DNA of 64,000 nucleotides from Symmachiella macrocystis (GCF_007860075.1 NZ_SJPP01000001.1:4065490-4129489), one strand, 5' to 3'. Shown: positions 49,175 through 59,277, counted from the stretch's first letter. The notes: generated by a model not told the origin, from the letters alone. A program made the numbers and translations.

Positions 49175-51649
49175 ATGCAAAGACTATACGATTCGTCCAC
49201 CGTCAAAAACGCCGCCCGAGGAAACTGGCTGAGTATTCTCTCCTCACTTGCCAGCATTCCGAAAACGTCACTCGATGGACAAGGACACCCGTGCCCGCGT
49301 TGTGCTGGAACCGACCGGTTCAACAGTGACCGGAATACGTTTCAGGACAATGGCCGGGTGCACTGCAACCAGAAGTGCGGTATCGGTGGCGATGGCTTCC
49401 ACGTGCTGCAGGAGCTGAACGGCTGGGACTTCAAGACGACTGTTGAGAAAGTCGGGGAGTTTCTTCACTGCGATGCTCGGAGCACACCGCGAGAGCAACC
49501 GAAACCGAAGCCGGCAAACGGAACAGCGTATCCGGGAGCGATTCAGCGGACGCTGAAGAACATCAGGAGCCGAATTCCTGAAGGTGTCACGATCGCGGAT
49601 AAACCGGACAACGTCTGGCAGTACGATCACGCCGACGGATCGCCCGCCGGTGTCGTGCTTCGGTGGGATCGATCGGACGGAGAAAAGGAAATCCGGCCGC
49701 TCACAGTTTTGGAATCCGGCTGGATATCGAAAGCGATGCCAGAACCGCGGCCGCTGTATCGTCTGCCGGCCATCATCGAAGCGGAAAAAGCGGAAACAGT
49801 CTACGTCTGCGAGGGCGAGAAAGCCGCCGATGCGGTTTGTTCCTTCGGACTGGTCGCAACTGCGTCCGTCGGTGGAAGCAAAGCACCCGGCAAAACGGAC
49901 TGGTCACCGCTGGGCGGCAAATGCGTTGTTATCGTTCCGGACAACGACCAGCCTGGCAAACAGTACGCGAAAAAAGTCGCGATCTGCATTCAGCAACAGG
50001 CTACAACGGCAGAAGTCCTGCTTGCCGACCTGTCAGTTACGTGGCCGGAGATTCCCGACAAAAGCGATGCGGCCGACTGGTCAGAACACTTTGACGGGCA
50101 ACCGCCAGAATGGTTTCGTGACCAGCTTGAACGAATCGCGAAACCGCTGGATATTCCGCAGGGCAACGCTGGATCACTCGCGGCGTCAGACTCCCATTGC
50201 TGGCCGGAACTGATTCCCTTTGACACTCCGGACTTGATGAGCATCGACGTTGACGGTCTTCCAGATTCCATCCGGGAAATGGTTCAACAGGCCAGTGAGG
50301 CCACCGAAACACCGCCGGAAATGGCGTTGATGGTTGCTCTCGGAGCAATCGCCACCGCGACGATGCGAAAGTGGGACGTGCTGATTGAAGAGGATTTTCG
50401 GCAACCGCTGAATCTTTACCTCTGCTGCGTGATGCCGCCGGGGAATCGCAAGTCTGCGATCTTCCGGCGAATGTTCGAGCCAGTTAATCAATATGAAACA
50501 CAGGTTCGCCAGGCTGCAGAGTCCGAATTTCTGCGGACTTCATCGGACCGTGAGATTTGGGAACGGCAATGCACGGACCTGAAGACGCGCATCGGCAAGG
50601 CCGACGGGGAAAAATCAACAGACATGCGTCGGGAACTGGACCAATTACTGAGCGATGCTCCTGAGGTCTTTCATAAACCGCAGTTGGTTTCCGACGACGT
50701 AACGCCCGAGAGCGTCTGTACATTGCTCAGTCAGAATCACGAACGCCTAGGAATCGCGTCTGCTGAACCGGAGGTGTTTGATTTGATTTTAGGGCGCTAC
50801 AGCAAGGGGCCGAACCTGGGAATGTGGCTCAAAGGCCATGATGGTGATCGACATACCGAAAACCGTCGCGGCCGACCTGAACCCATTTTCCTGAATTCGC
50901 CGTTGTTGACGCTCACAATCATGGCGCAGCCGGAGGCCATTCAGACTGCTGGCAGTCATCGAGTTATGCTAGGCCGGGGAATGCTGGATCGGTTTCTGTT
51001 TTGGTATCCACCGTCACCAGTGGGAAGCCGGGATTGTGTTTCCGGCAGTGTCGATCCATTGATTGAACAATGTTATGCAGATCGTCTGTCGGGATTACTG
51101 AAAACAGGGGTCCGCCTGGACGGATTCGGACACCCTGAACCGATGGTGCTGACGCTGAACCAGGACGCTCACGCGCTGTGGAAAGCAGAACAGATTCGAG
51201 TTGAACGTCGCATGGCGGACTGTGAGCCGCTGAGCACAATTGCGGGATGGGGAAGTAAGTATGCCGCTCAGGTTGCCCGTATGGCTGCAAACCTGCATCT
51301 GATGGAAGACGGTCACGATCAATCTGTGATCAGCGATCAGTCTATGGAACAAGCCATTCGCATTGGCCACGTCATCGAATCGCACACCAGGGCAGTTTTT
51401 CAGGCGATGGGCGCGAATCCGGCAATGAAAACCGCTCGGAAAGTAGTCCGTAAGATCACAGCGGAAAATCTGTCGGAGTTGTCGCGCCGTGATGTGATGC
51501 GAATCGACAGAACGATTGATGTTGAGGAAGCACAAACCGCCATCGACCTGATGGTTGACCATGGTTATTTGATTGCTCAGCACACCGAGCAACGAAAGGG
51601 CAGGCCATCAGACAGATACGACGTGAATCCGGCCGTCTTAAGGACGTGA
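49175..51649 (+). CDS. Element primase-helicase: zinc finger, TOPRIM-like, DUF3987
   Basis: An 824-residue protein. Residues 35-75 form a CHC2-type zinc finger (HPCPRCAGTDRF ... VHCNQKCGIGGD). Residues 205-300 look like a TOPRIM fold (TVYVCEGEKAADAVCSFGL, VVIVPDNDQPGKQYAKKVA with an Asp pair). Residues 360-800 match the DUF3987 family of helicase-like ATPases: MALMVALGAIATATMRKWDV, then YLCCVMPPGNRKSAIFRR, in place of a Walker A, and LTIMAQPEAIQT. It probably starts replication of the integrated element after excision, or is a host-independent primase. The gene is intact. Confidence 0.85.
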   Translation: MQRLYDSSTVKNAARGNWLSILSSLASIPKTSLDGQGHPCPRCAGTDRFNSDRNTFQDNGRVHCNQKCGIGGDGFHVLQELNGWDFKTTVEKVGEFLHCDARSTPREQPKPKPANGTAYPGAIQRTLKNIRSRIPEGVTIADKPDNVWQYDHADGSPAGVVLRWDRSDGEKEIRPLTVLESGWISKAMPEPRPLYRLPAIIEAEKAETVYVCEGEKAADAVCSFGLVATASVGGSKAPGKTDWSPLGGKCVVIVPDNDQPGKQYAKKVAICIQQQATTAEVLLADLSVTWPEIPDKSDAADWSEHFDGQPPEWFRDQLERIAKPLDIPQGNAGSLAASDSHCWPELIPFDTPDLMSIDVDGLPDSIREMVQQASEATETPPEMALMVALGAIATATMRKWDVLIEEDFRQPLNLYLCCVMPPGNRKSAIFRRMFEPVNQYETQVRQAAESEFLRTSSDREIWERQCTDLKTRIGKADGEKSTDMRRELDQLLSDAPEVFHKPQLVSDDVTPESVCTLLSQNHERLGIASAEPEVFDLILGRYSKGPNLGMWLKGHDGDRHTENRRGRPEPIFLNSPLLTLTIMAQPEAIQTAGSHRVMLGRGMLDRFLFWYPPSPVGSRDCVSGSVDPLIEQCYADRLSGLLKTGVRLDGFGHPEPMVLTLNQDAHALWKAEQIRVERRMADCEPLSTIAGWGSKYAAQVARMAANLHLMEDGHDQSVISDQSMEQAIRIGHVIESHTRAVFQAMGANPAMKTARKVVRKITAENLSELSRRDVMRIDRTIDVEEAQTAIDLMVDHGYLIAQHTEQRKGRPSDRYDVNPAVLRT

Positions 51650-51819
51650 AGCACGGACAAAAAGGACAAAAAACCGATCTGAAGGTTCTCGAATCGATTA
51701 TTGTCCTTTTTGTCCCATGTTCGGGCAATCCGGATTGCCTGTTCTGATGGAATTCGACAATAAAGTACTTTACTTCTGGTAACGCAATCTCGATGCTGTA
51801 CCAAAAGGAAAGTGTACTC

Positions 51820-52026
51820 ATGAGTGAAGATCTGCTGAACCAGTTACGGGATATCATCGCGAACGCGGAGGAATCCCGGTATTCGATGAGTAAGGCGACA
51901 GGCATCAGCGAAAGTCAATTGGCGCAATTTATGGCGGGAACGAAAGGCCTGGGGCCTGTTGCCGTCGACACTCTACTGAGCCACCTGGGGTATGAGGCGG
52001 TCCTGAAAAAGAAACGGAAGGCTTGA
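51820..52026 (+). CDS. XRE-like HTH protein
   Basis: 68 residues: NQLRDIIANAEESRYSMSKA followed by TGISESQLAQFMAGTKGLGP, an XRE-type five-helix DNA-binding domain, and a basic end (LKKKRKA). AAGGAAAG precedes the ATG at 51820. It ends four bases before the integrase start, so it probably controls the integrase operon. Confidence 0.85.
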   Translation: MSEDLLNQLRDIIANAEESRYSMSKATGISESQLAQFMAGTKGLGPVAVDTLLSHLGYEAVLKKKRKA

Positions 52027-52030
52027 GTAA

Positions 52031-53344
52031 ATGGCAACAATTCGCACAAAATCGACAGGCTCGAAAGCCGTTCAAGTCGTCCTAGGTGATGGTTCGCGCC
52101 GTGCAATCGGGATCGGCAAACCATCAAAAAAGGATGCCGAATCTTATTGCCAATACATCGGTAAAATCGAAGCTGCAGCACTGAGCGGCACTGGTATTGA
52201 ACCAGCAACCGCAAAGTGGGTGGCGTCAACAAAACCGAATGTCCGCAAGCGATTGGAAGAACTCAGCCTGATCGAGCCGGCACCGGATTCCGAGGAGGTT
52301 GGCACCGTTTCCGTTGTGTCGTTGGTGCAGAGATACCTTGCAGAACTCGATGTGAAGCCACGCACCGTCAGCCGGTACCGAAACCAGACGGCATTCCTAC
52401 GGGATCACTTTGCCGAATGCGAAGACATCACCGAGTTGACCGCCGGTGACGGAGAACGATTTCTGAAGTCGCTCAGGCGAGAGAAAAAGAAGAACGGGGA
52501 ATCACTGGCACAGAACTACATTCACAAGATCTTGAAAACATCCCGGCAGGTCTTCGCTTTTGCGGTTGCTAATGAGTTGATGCAGATCAACCCGCTGGCC
52601 GGCATCTCTGTCCCTGAGCAGGTGGATGAGGACAGAGACTTCGAAATCACCCCGGAGATGACAGTGAAGATCCTGGATGCCGCCAATCCAAAGTATCGAC
52701 TCATCATCGCATTGGCTCGCTACGGTGGCCTCAGATGACCGTCTGAGCTGGCCGGGCTTCGCTGGAGTCATTTCGTTTGGGATCAGGATCGATTCATCGT
52801 ACACAGCCCGAAGACGGAACACTGCGGCAAGGATAAGCGGGTCGTGCCGATCTTCACAGAACTGCTGCCTTACCTTCTGGAAGCCCAGGAACTGGCACCA
52901 GAGAAGGAAGATCGAGTCTTCCGAGACGTTGATGGAGAAAGCAACCTCCGAACCGAGACGCTGCGAATTCTCACCCGTGCCGGAATCACTGATGAGATTC
53001 CGCGGTTCTACCAGAATTGCCGTTCCAGTCGGCAGACGGAACTGGAAGCTGAGTTCGCTTTGCATGTCGCCTGCAAGTGGCTCGGCAACTCAGAAAAAAC
53101 CGCCCGGAAGCATTACCTGAAAGTCCGGGAAAGTCATTTCGAACAAGCCAGTCGCGCCGGTGTGTTCCCCAGTGTGCTGAACATGACCGCAAGATGTAGT
53201 AAGGCTTCGCAGGCAAGTGAAGCCGCGCATGAAAAAACGCCGGGAAATGATGATTCCCCAGCGTTTCGCTTGTGGTCGGAGTACACCCGGAGGGATTCGA
53301 ACCCCCAACCCTCGGTTCCGAAGACCGATGTTCTATCCAATTGA
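52031..53344 (+). pseudogene. Tyrosine integrase with one in-frame TGA
   Basis: 438 codons in one frame with a single TGA at 52736-52738 (codon 236). Before it lies ALARYGGLR with the first catalytic Arg. After it the frame continues PSELAGLRWSHFVWD, to SSRQTELEAEFALHVACKWL (second Arg and His) and ARKHYLKV with the nucleophile Tyr. Related integrases have Cys at the TGA position (GGLRCPSE), so TGC to TGA is the simplest event. All other catalytic residues are present. Either a fresh pseudogene or recoding. The C-terminus overlaps tRNA-Arg on the other strand, where the attachment site is. Confidence 0.88.
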
Positions 53345-53355
53345 ACTACGGGTGC
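53282..53355 (-). tRNA. tRNA-Arg (TCG), integration target
   Basis: Acceptor GCACCCG/CGGGTGT, D arm AGTTCAATTGGATAGAAC, anticodon stem TCGGT/ACCGA with loop CTTCGGA, T arm TGGGG/CCCTC with loop TTCGAAT. Canonical. The 3' end (53280-53301) is copied at 39511. Confidence 0.95.
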
Positions 53356-53613
53356 AGATTAGTCTGTCAAATGACATTCATCTTGTGCGCGCAACCGGCA
53401 ATGAGCTGTCGATCGCGATTCTACTTAACGCGCATCCGCACGTAAAGCTGCTCAGTGAAAACCGTTGACGGCGGATTCAGCTTTTTGGGCTCAACCTCTC
53501 AGGGGATTGTCAGCCAGAACCAGAATGGTATCCATGTAGATTTGTTGATATAAATAGGATGGCCAGAACAATGCTGCGGTTCGTGGAACATCCCTGTCTG
53601 CTGGAGTCTGAGT

Positions 53614-55005
53614 ATGTTGACGATTGCCGGACGTGCCCATTCCACTGGAGATTTTTGCGACGGCGTTTCGCGACGTGATGTTCTGCGGATTGGGAGCCTC
53701 GCTGCGATGGGAACCGCCAGCGCGTGGTCACTGCCGGACCTGCTGCGTGCGGAATCGCTTTCGGGCAGCAAGTCGCTAAAATCGGTCATCATGATCTACT
53801 TGGTCGGCGGACCGCCGCACCAGGATATGTTCGATCTCAAGCCGGAAGCCCCTAAGGAAATCGCCGGGCCGTGGCGGCCAATCGCGACGAATGTCCCCGG
53901 CTTTGAAATCTGCGAAGCGTTTCCCCGACTCGCTACAATGGCGGACAAGTTGACGGTGATTCGCTCGCTGGTGGGCAATCAGGCCGGTCACGATGCGATC
54001 CAGGTTTTCAACGGCCATCACCCCAAAAATCAAAAGCCGTCGGGCGGTTGGCCGCAATTTGGGACGATGGTCTCGAAAGTACAAGGGCCGGCGCGTCCCG
54101 AATCTCCGCCCTTTGTCAGCCTTTGCTACACCTGCACGCACGGTCCTTACAACGAACCCGGTCCGGGGTTTCTGGGAGCAGCACACTCGCCGTTCCGGCC
54201 GATGGGTGAGACGCGACACGATATGGTCCTCAACGGAGTCACGCTCGACCGCTTGGCCGACCGGAAATCGCTCCTCAACGGGTTAGACCTCATCCGACGG
54301 GAGATCGATCAGACCTCGACAATGGAGGGTCTAGACGCCTTTACCGAACAAGCGATGGGGCTGCTCACATCATCGAAGCTGGCCGAGGCATTGGATCTCT
54401 CACAGGAAGATCCACGCACAGTCGAGCGTTACGGGACCGGTGACCCGACGATCATGATCGACAGCAACGGCGCCCCACGCGTACCGCAAAGCCTGTTGCT
54501 CGCCCGCCGTTTAATCGAAGCCGGTGTCCGCGTCGTCACGCTGAATTACAGCAAGTGGGACTGGCACGGCGGTCGGAATACCGAAGGGCGGGCCGATAAC
54601 TCAATCTTTCTGCGCGAAGAAGAGGATTTTCCGATCTTCGATCAATGCGTCAGCGCGCTGGTGGAAGATCTCCATCAACGAGGACTGGCCGAGGATTGCG
54701 CAGTCGTCGTCTGGGGCGAATTCGGCCGGACGCCGAGAATCAGCGCCCGAGTCGGCCGCGATCATTGGCCAAAAGTGAACTGTGCGTTGATGGCCGGTGG
54801 CGCGATGCAACACGGACAGGTGATCGGCGCAACCGACCGCATCGCCGGAGAAGCGGTCGCCCGGCCGGTGACGTTTGGCGAAGTTTACGCCACGTTATTC
54901 CGGCATCTCGGCATCGATACCGGTCAAACCACAATCACCGACCTCAACGGCCGCCCGCAATACCTGGTCGAAGGTGAAGCTCTGCCCATGTCGGAATTGG
55001 TCTAG
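53614..55005 (+). CDS. DUF1501 domain protein (Tat-exported, sulfatase-like)
   Basis: A 463-residue protein with a Tat signal (SRRDVLRIGSLAAMGTASAW) and the DUF1501 body: MIYLVGGPPHQDMFDLKPEA near 65, FPRLATMADKLTVIRSLVGN near 105, VVVWGEFGRTPRISARVGRDH near 370, a region resembling alkaline phosphatase/sulfatase metal-binding motifs. In planctomycetes these genes usually pair with DUF1549/DUF1553 cytochrome-type genes; here it stands alone. It is likely exported and folded; the enzymatic role is unproved. Confidence 0.93.
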   Translation: MLTIAGRAHSTGDFCDGVSRRDVLRIGSLAAMGTASAWSLPDLLRAESLSGSKSLKSVIMIYLVGGPPHQDMFDLKPEAPKEIAGPWRPIATNVPGFEICEAFPRLATMADKLTVIRSLVGNQAGHDAIQVFNGHHPKNQKPSGGWPQFGTMVSKVQGPARPESPPFVSLCYTCTHGPYNEPGPGFLGAAHSPFRPMGETRHDMVLNGVTLDRLADRKSLLNGLDLIRREIDQTSTMEGLDAFTEQAMGLLTSSKLAEALDLSQEDPRTVERYGTGDPTIMIDSNGAPRVPQSLLLARRLIEAGVRVVTLNYSKWDWHGGRNTEGRADNSIFLREEEDFPIFDQCVSALVEDLHQRGLAEDCAVVVWGEFGRTPRISARVGRDHWPKVNCALMAGGAMQHGQVIGATDRIAGEAVARPVTFGEVYATLFRHLGIDTGQTTITDLNGRPQYLVEGEALPMSELV

Positions 55006-55015
55006 TCGCGAATCG

Positions 55016-56008
55016 CTATTTCCAAGTGTTTTCCTCGACCGGCTTCCCATTGGTCGTGAGGATTTGGAAATGGTGAAACCCGGCATTCATTCCCGAATAA
55101 CGCCAAACGACTTTCTTATCGCGCGTGATTTCAAACAGTTTGACCGCGTCGCCTTTCGCGTGATAGCTGGAGATCACCGTGTTGCCGTTCGGCAAGCGCT
55201 GCGCGCCGCAGGCATCATCGAAGAGATCTTCGCCAAGGTCGTCATTCGTCACGCTCCAAACGATCTTGCCATCGGCATCGACTTCGATAATCCGATTGCC
55301 GTTCGTACAAGCGATCAGCGTATTGCCATCTTTCAGACGGATGGCGGTGAAGGGCCAGTCACGTTTTTCGCGGCCACGGTCATCCGTCGCAAACGAGCGG
55401 ACAACTTTGCCCGTATCAGGGGTGTATTCCTTGACGGCGAAATCGAATAAGTGCGGCGCCAGGTAATTTCCATTCGGCAACACCCGTAGCATCCGCGTTT
55501 GCATGTGAGCATTGTCTGTCTGGCACTGCAGCGGCGTCGACTTAACGACTTCTCCTTGGCGGTTGATTACCAGAGCACGCGGCTTGGGACCCAACTCGGC
55601 AAGCAGATACTTGCCATCAGGCAACGGTTGCACGGTGCTGGTCTCTTTTTGCTGAGCTTTGTATTGAAAAACGATCTTTTTCGTTTCGCGATCAACTTCC
55701 ACAATGCCACCGCTGGGAAACTCTTTCGTCCCATACAGCGCCAACAACACGTTGCCATTGGGAAGCACCCAGCCATCACTAGCCGGCATATCAAATTTCC
55801 ATTCCACTGCCCCATCTTCGCCAACAATGACCGCCTTATTGGCAAGCCCAACACCAAGAAAAGAATGCTGAACAGCAGCGTCCTCTGCCGCAAACGCCAA
55901 CTCCCCATACATGCTGAACGTGATGCAAGTCGCAACCGCTAGCAATAGGCTACTCCAGCGGAGAAATAAACGGCTCTGCATCGCGTCTGTGGCAGCGGAT
56001 TTTTTCAT
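55016..56008 (-). CDS. Secreted beta-propeller protein (PQQ-like/ASST-like repeats)
   Basis: 330 residues with a signal peptide ending near LAFAAED. The mature part has six to seven blades with the repeated pattern LPNGNxLxA...: GWVLPNGNVLLALYGTKEF, LPDGKYLLAELGPKP, VLPNGNYLAPHLF, RLKDGNTLIACTNGNRI, RLPNGNTVISSYHAKG. A likely non-enzymatic or cofactor-binding propeller in the periplasm. AGGAG precedes the ATG at 56008. Convergent with the DUF1501 gene, 10 bases apart. Confidence 0.85.
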   Translation of the reverse strand: MKKSAATDAMQSRLFLRWSSLLLAVATCITFSMYGELAFAAEDAAVQHSFLGVGLANKAVIVGEDGAVEWKFDMPASDGWVLPNGNVLLALYGTKEFPSGGIVEVDRETKKIVFQYKAQQKETSTVQPLPDGKYLLAELGPKPRALVINRQGEVVKSTPLQCQTDNAHMQTRMLRVLPNGNYLAPHLFDFAVKEYTPDTGKVVRSFATDDRGREKRDWPFTAIRLKDGNTLIACTNGNRIIEVDADGKIVWSVTNDDLGEDLFDDACGAQRLPNGNTVISSYHAKGDAVKLFEITRDKKVVWRYSGMNAGFHHFQILTTNGKPVEENTWK

Positions 56009-56172
56009 CACGGATTGGCTCCTAGGGATCAAAAAACAAAGGCTCACAAAGTATCATGCAACACGACTCAACCGACACACAAGTGAGGCTTGCGGGCCAT
56101 TGGCGGCACATTTCTCCACTCTCAACGAAAAAAGGACTCACGCCCAATCGACGTAAGTCCTTTCACTTTAAG

Positions 56173-56258
<86 letters not shown>

Positions 56259-56583
56259 TGCTGGGGGGCTGATTACTAACCCCCCGCATTCAAACGAGTT
56301 GTGGTTTTTTTAGCGGCGATTTTGCTGTGAGGGAACCGCAAACCGGACACCGTTTCTGCGTGCCTGCTTGCATCGCAAAGCGCACACCTGTTCACATAAC
56401 CACGAGTTGAACAGGTCGCGGGCATTATACAGCCTCCCTGCAACGGATTCTAGCGTTGCAGCATGCGAATTCGGCCCGGATATCACCGATTGACACTCCT
56501 TTTTATCTGCCGTACACTCCCGCTCCCTTTTCCCCAGCCTCTCGCCCGTTTTGGCGAAACTTGCCTCACCAGTGGATGTTTGG
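56259..56583. other. Gene-free stretch
   Basis: About 325 bases between tRNA-Leu and the lipoprotein gene. No feature recognised. Confidence 0.4.
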
Positions 56584-57516
56584 ATGCACTCTGTGAGCTC
56601 CCTTTGGTTGCTAGTCATTGCGTGCAGCTTAACCGGCTGTCACGTGTTTGATGATGCGCCGGATGATGCCGCTGGACCGGAGAAAAGCAAACTTCCTCCC
56701 ATCACGGCGGCGCCCAACGCAATCGAGCTGGAAATCGGACACATTCGCCGCCCCATCGACGACCCGATCATCAGCGAACGGCTGTGGAATGATATCAACC
56801 AAGTCGTGGCGGGCGATGAGGAGATGAGCTGGCAGCGGATTCGAGACAACGGATTTCGCGTAGGCATCGCCGCCGCCCAACCGCCCGACTCACTGGTCAC
56901 CCTGCTGCAACCGCCAGCCTCAAGATCGGGAGCCTCTTGGACCCCCATTCCCACAAAGTTACAGTCTGTGGTCGTTCGCGACGGCACGCCGACGGAAGTA
57001 ACGGCCAGCCCCTATTTCACACGTTGTAAAGTCGCAGTCGCTGAAGGGGCGGAAACGACCTATCGCGAATTTGAATTGGCGCAGGGAAAATATCAGATCA
57101 CAGCTCGCAAGACTCAAGACGGTTGGGTCGAGTTGGAAATTGTGCCTGTGATGTATCACTCCCACGCAACACCCCGTTTCACTGCCGCTGCCGCCGGAAG
57201 TTACACCTTGCAGCACGGCCAGAAGCGGAAGATCTTCCACCCGAATCGTTTTCAGGTGCGGATGATGGTTGGAGAATGGGTCGTCATCGGCGGCAGCCGC
57301 GACCAACCCGGCACGCTGGGGCATCAATTCTACTTCGGGACCGAAGCGGACGACCAACAACTGCAAGAATATCGCCGCCGCACTCAACAGAAAGCGGCCG
57401 ATCCGTCTGGCGAAAACGTCTCCTTAGCCGCGGATGAAGACCTTGCGACGGAAGGAGATTTTCAACGACTGCTCGTCGTAAGAATCGCCAACATGAAACC
57501 CGCCGTCATGCACTAG
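56584..57516 (+). CDS. Lipoprotein of unknown function
   Basis: 310 residues: short signal peptide SSLWLLVIACSLTGC with lipobox LTGC, a Pro/Ala linker, then an alpha/beta part (IGHIRRPIDDPIISERLWND, VVAGDEEMSWQRIRDNGFRV) and beta-rich C-terminal half (VMYHSHATPRFTAAAAGSY, VGEWVVIGGSRDQPGTLGHQ). No family named with certainty; proteins of this layout are frequent in planctomycetes. I chose ATG 56584; an upstream TTG at 56551 would add 11 residues without making a better signal. Confidence 0.75.
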   Translation: MHSVSSLWLLVIACSLTGCHVFDDAPDDAAGPEKSKLPPITAAPNAIELEIGHIRRPIDDPIISERLWNDINQVVAGDEEMSWQRIRDNGFRVGIAAAQPPDSLVTLLQPPASRSGASWTPIPTKLQSVVVRDGTPTEVTASPYFTRCKVAVAEGAETTYREFELAQGKYQITARKTQDGWVELEIVPVMYHSHATPRFTAAAAGSYTLQHGQKRKIFHPNRFQVRMMVGEWVVIGGSRDQPGTLGHQFYFGTEADDQQLQEYRRRTQQKAADPSGENVSLAADEDLATEGDFQRLLVVRIANMKPAVMH

Positions 57517-57647
57517 ATGGGCGGTGTTGCGAGCTGGGATCCCCTGCAACTGGGATGCCATTCAACCGAAGGTCAAAAAAAGCCTCACGCAAAGCCGCCA
57601 AGTTCGCATAGTCGTATGCTGTGTTGAACGGTCCACTGTAGCGGATC

Positions 57648-59126
57648 CTACTGTGACTTCATCCGCCACCGCTTCCAGATCCGCCAACCGTACCACATTC
57701 CACCAACGCCGCAAAACGCGGCCACTCCAAACGCTGGTGCCCCGACTCCCCATAGTCCGGCAGCAGCGAATGCTGCCGCGACGACAAAGAAGATCAGGGC
57801 ACATGCGATTGCCTTTTTCTGTGACGGTTGTTCCGGTTCTCTTCGGCGAGCTTCCCATTCCTTACGGCGAATTTCCCGTTGGGAATACGTTTGCCAGTTC
57901 TCTTGGATTTCTGTTGGGAACATATTGCGGATGAAATCTATGATCTCGTCTTGCTCAAATTGTTGATAGCCATCAACGTTTATTTGGATTTCACCCGTAA
58001 CACCCGAAATAAAGACATTCCGCGCCGCACGTACGCCCCACTGGACTCGGCTCACATCGTCGCTACGCATCGATTCTCGACCGATGCAACCTTGCTGGAC
58101 AATTCCTGTTTTGGAAAGATACAGTCGTGCGCGAACGCTTGAGATTATCACAAAAATCCCACCTACGACGGCCCCGCCCCAAATGAACGCCATAGAGATT
58201 AATGCGCCAATCGATCCAGGCTCGGAATCGAGCATCTCGAATATTGCACTTACAGTTGAGAAGATGCCTATGACGCTGCAGAGAACGACGATTATTAGAC
58301 CTTTGATGAAATTACTTTGATCACTGCGAAAGGTCCGAGTGTCTTCCTGTACTGTGATGTCCTCATCGCCCTGAGACTTCATTATGGATTTCGAGCCATC
58401 GATCACAGGAAAAACTCGCATCAACAACAATTGGCCTACCGTCCCACAGAGGAAGCCTACCAATAGCGAGAAGACTGTTTGCTGACCGAATGCGTACAAG
58501 CTGGACAGAATCGCGGTGGCAAAAAACAACAGCGCAGCTGCGGCAGTCGTGATGCGAATGAGATATTGCGGCGAGCGGTTACGCTGCGGTTCACTACGGC
58601 AAAATATGTCCCACCCTTGTTGGATCTCCGCAGGAAACTGGCGGCGGACGTGGGCGATGATTTCTTTACCATCCCGAATCGGGTATTCGTAGAAATTGAT
58701 CGTGAGCGTTGCCGTAGCCGTTTGGAGCCGAATCCTTCTTTTACCGCTTTCGTTCCAAATCAGTCTCAAAACATCAACGTTTTGAATCGACGATGTCTTT
58801 CCAGTCCAAGCTCGTTTCGCGATGCTATCCGGAGAAAGAATCAGGCGATCGCGGATATACGAGAGAACCTGAAACAGACCGATCGCAATACTACAGCTCC
58901 AAAAAATAGCTGAAAATAAGCGGAGACCACCAGCATTAGAATCGGGGATTATAGTCCCCACAAAAGCCACGTAATAACAGACGAGCGCTATGGCGCCGCA
59001 ATAAATGGTTTGGCAAATGCCGAACCATAGATGTTGCCGGTCAATCCGATAACAGCGTGTCGTGGTTGCATCTCCGTCGCGCTCGGAAACCACTTGGGGG
59101 TACCTCCGCTTTTTATTGCCTGTCAC
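57648..59126 (-). CDS. Membrane protein with two tandem PH-like units
   Basis: 492 residues made of two homologous halves. Each half has two membrane helices followed by a PH-like beta-domain ending in a related helix: RRQFPAEIQQGWDIFCRSEP near 175 and IRNMFPTEIQENWQTYSQRE near 420. A final helix pair (ACALIFFVVAAAFAAAGLWG, GVAAFCGVGGMWYGWRIWKR) ends the protein. Internal duplication is clear. Function unknown; membrane-bound, facing the cytoplasm with its PH-like parts. Confidence 0.72.
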   Translation of the reverse strand: MTGNKKRRYPQVVSERDGDATTTRCYRIDRQHLWFGICQTIYCGAIALVCYYVAFVGTIIPDSNAGGLRLFSAIFWSCSIAIGLFQVLSYIRDRLILSPDSIAKRAWTGKTSSIQNVDVLRLIWNESGKRRIRLQTATATLTINFYEYPIRDGKEIIAHVRRQFPAEIQQGWDIFCRSEPQRNRSPQYLIRITTAAAALLFFATAILSSLYAFGQQTVFSLLVGFLCGTVGQLLLMRVFPVIDGSKSIMKSQGDEDITVQEDTRTFRSDQSNFIKGLIIVVLCSVIGIFSTVSAIFEMLDSEPGSIGALISMAFIWGGAVVGGIFVIISSVRARLYLSKTGIVQQGCIGRESMRSDDVSRVQWGVRAARNVFISGVTGEIQINVDGYQQFEQDEIIDFIRNMFPTEIQENWQTYSQREIRRKEWEARRREPEQPSQKKAIACALIFFVVAAAFAAAGLWGVGAPAFGVAAFCGVGGMWYGWRIWKRWRMKSQ

Positions 59127-59210
59127 ATTATGTGACTCCTGCTAGGCAGGCAAAAAACGAAATAAATGCTGCGGAAAATCACAAAAGTGGTTCGCACAGC
59201 CCACCGGACC

Positions 59211-59232
59211 TTACCGTTTCCGCCAATCCACC
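59211..59232 (+). repeat. Short copy of the dehydrogenase gene 3' end (copy C)
   Basis: ttaccgtttccgccaatcca and the next two bases are the same as in copy B at 60082-60103 and close to the authentic gene end at 61424. On the minus strand it would encode the final residues DWRKR plus stop. Confidence 0.75.
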
Positions 59233-59277
59233 GCAACGTTGTGCGCGGGTCTTCAGGCCCCGCACTTGACGTAAGCT

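Noticed and set aside
52736-52738. TGA in the integrase taken as proven selenocysteine
   Set aside because: Only a weak hairpin follows and no selenoprotein machinery is in view; a plain nonsense mutation is the simpler reading. Kept only as a question in the findings.
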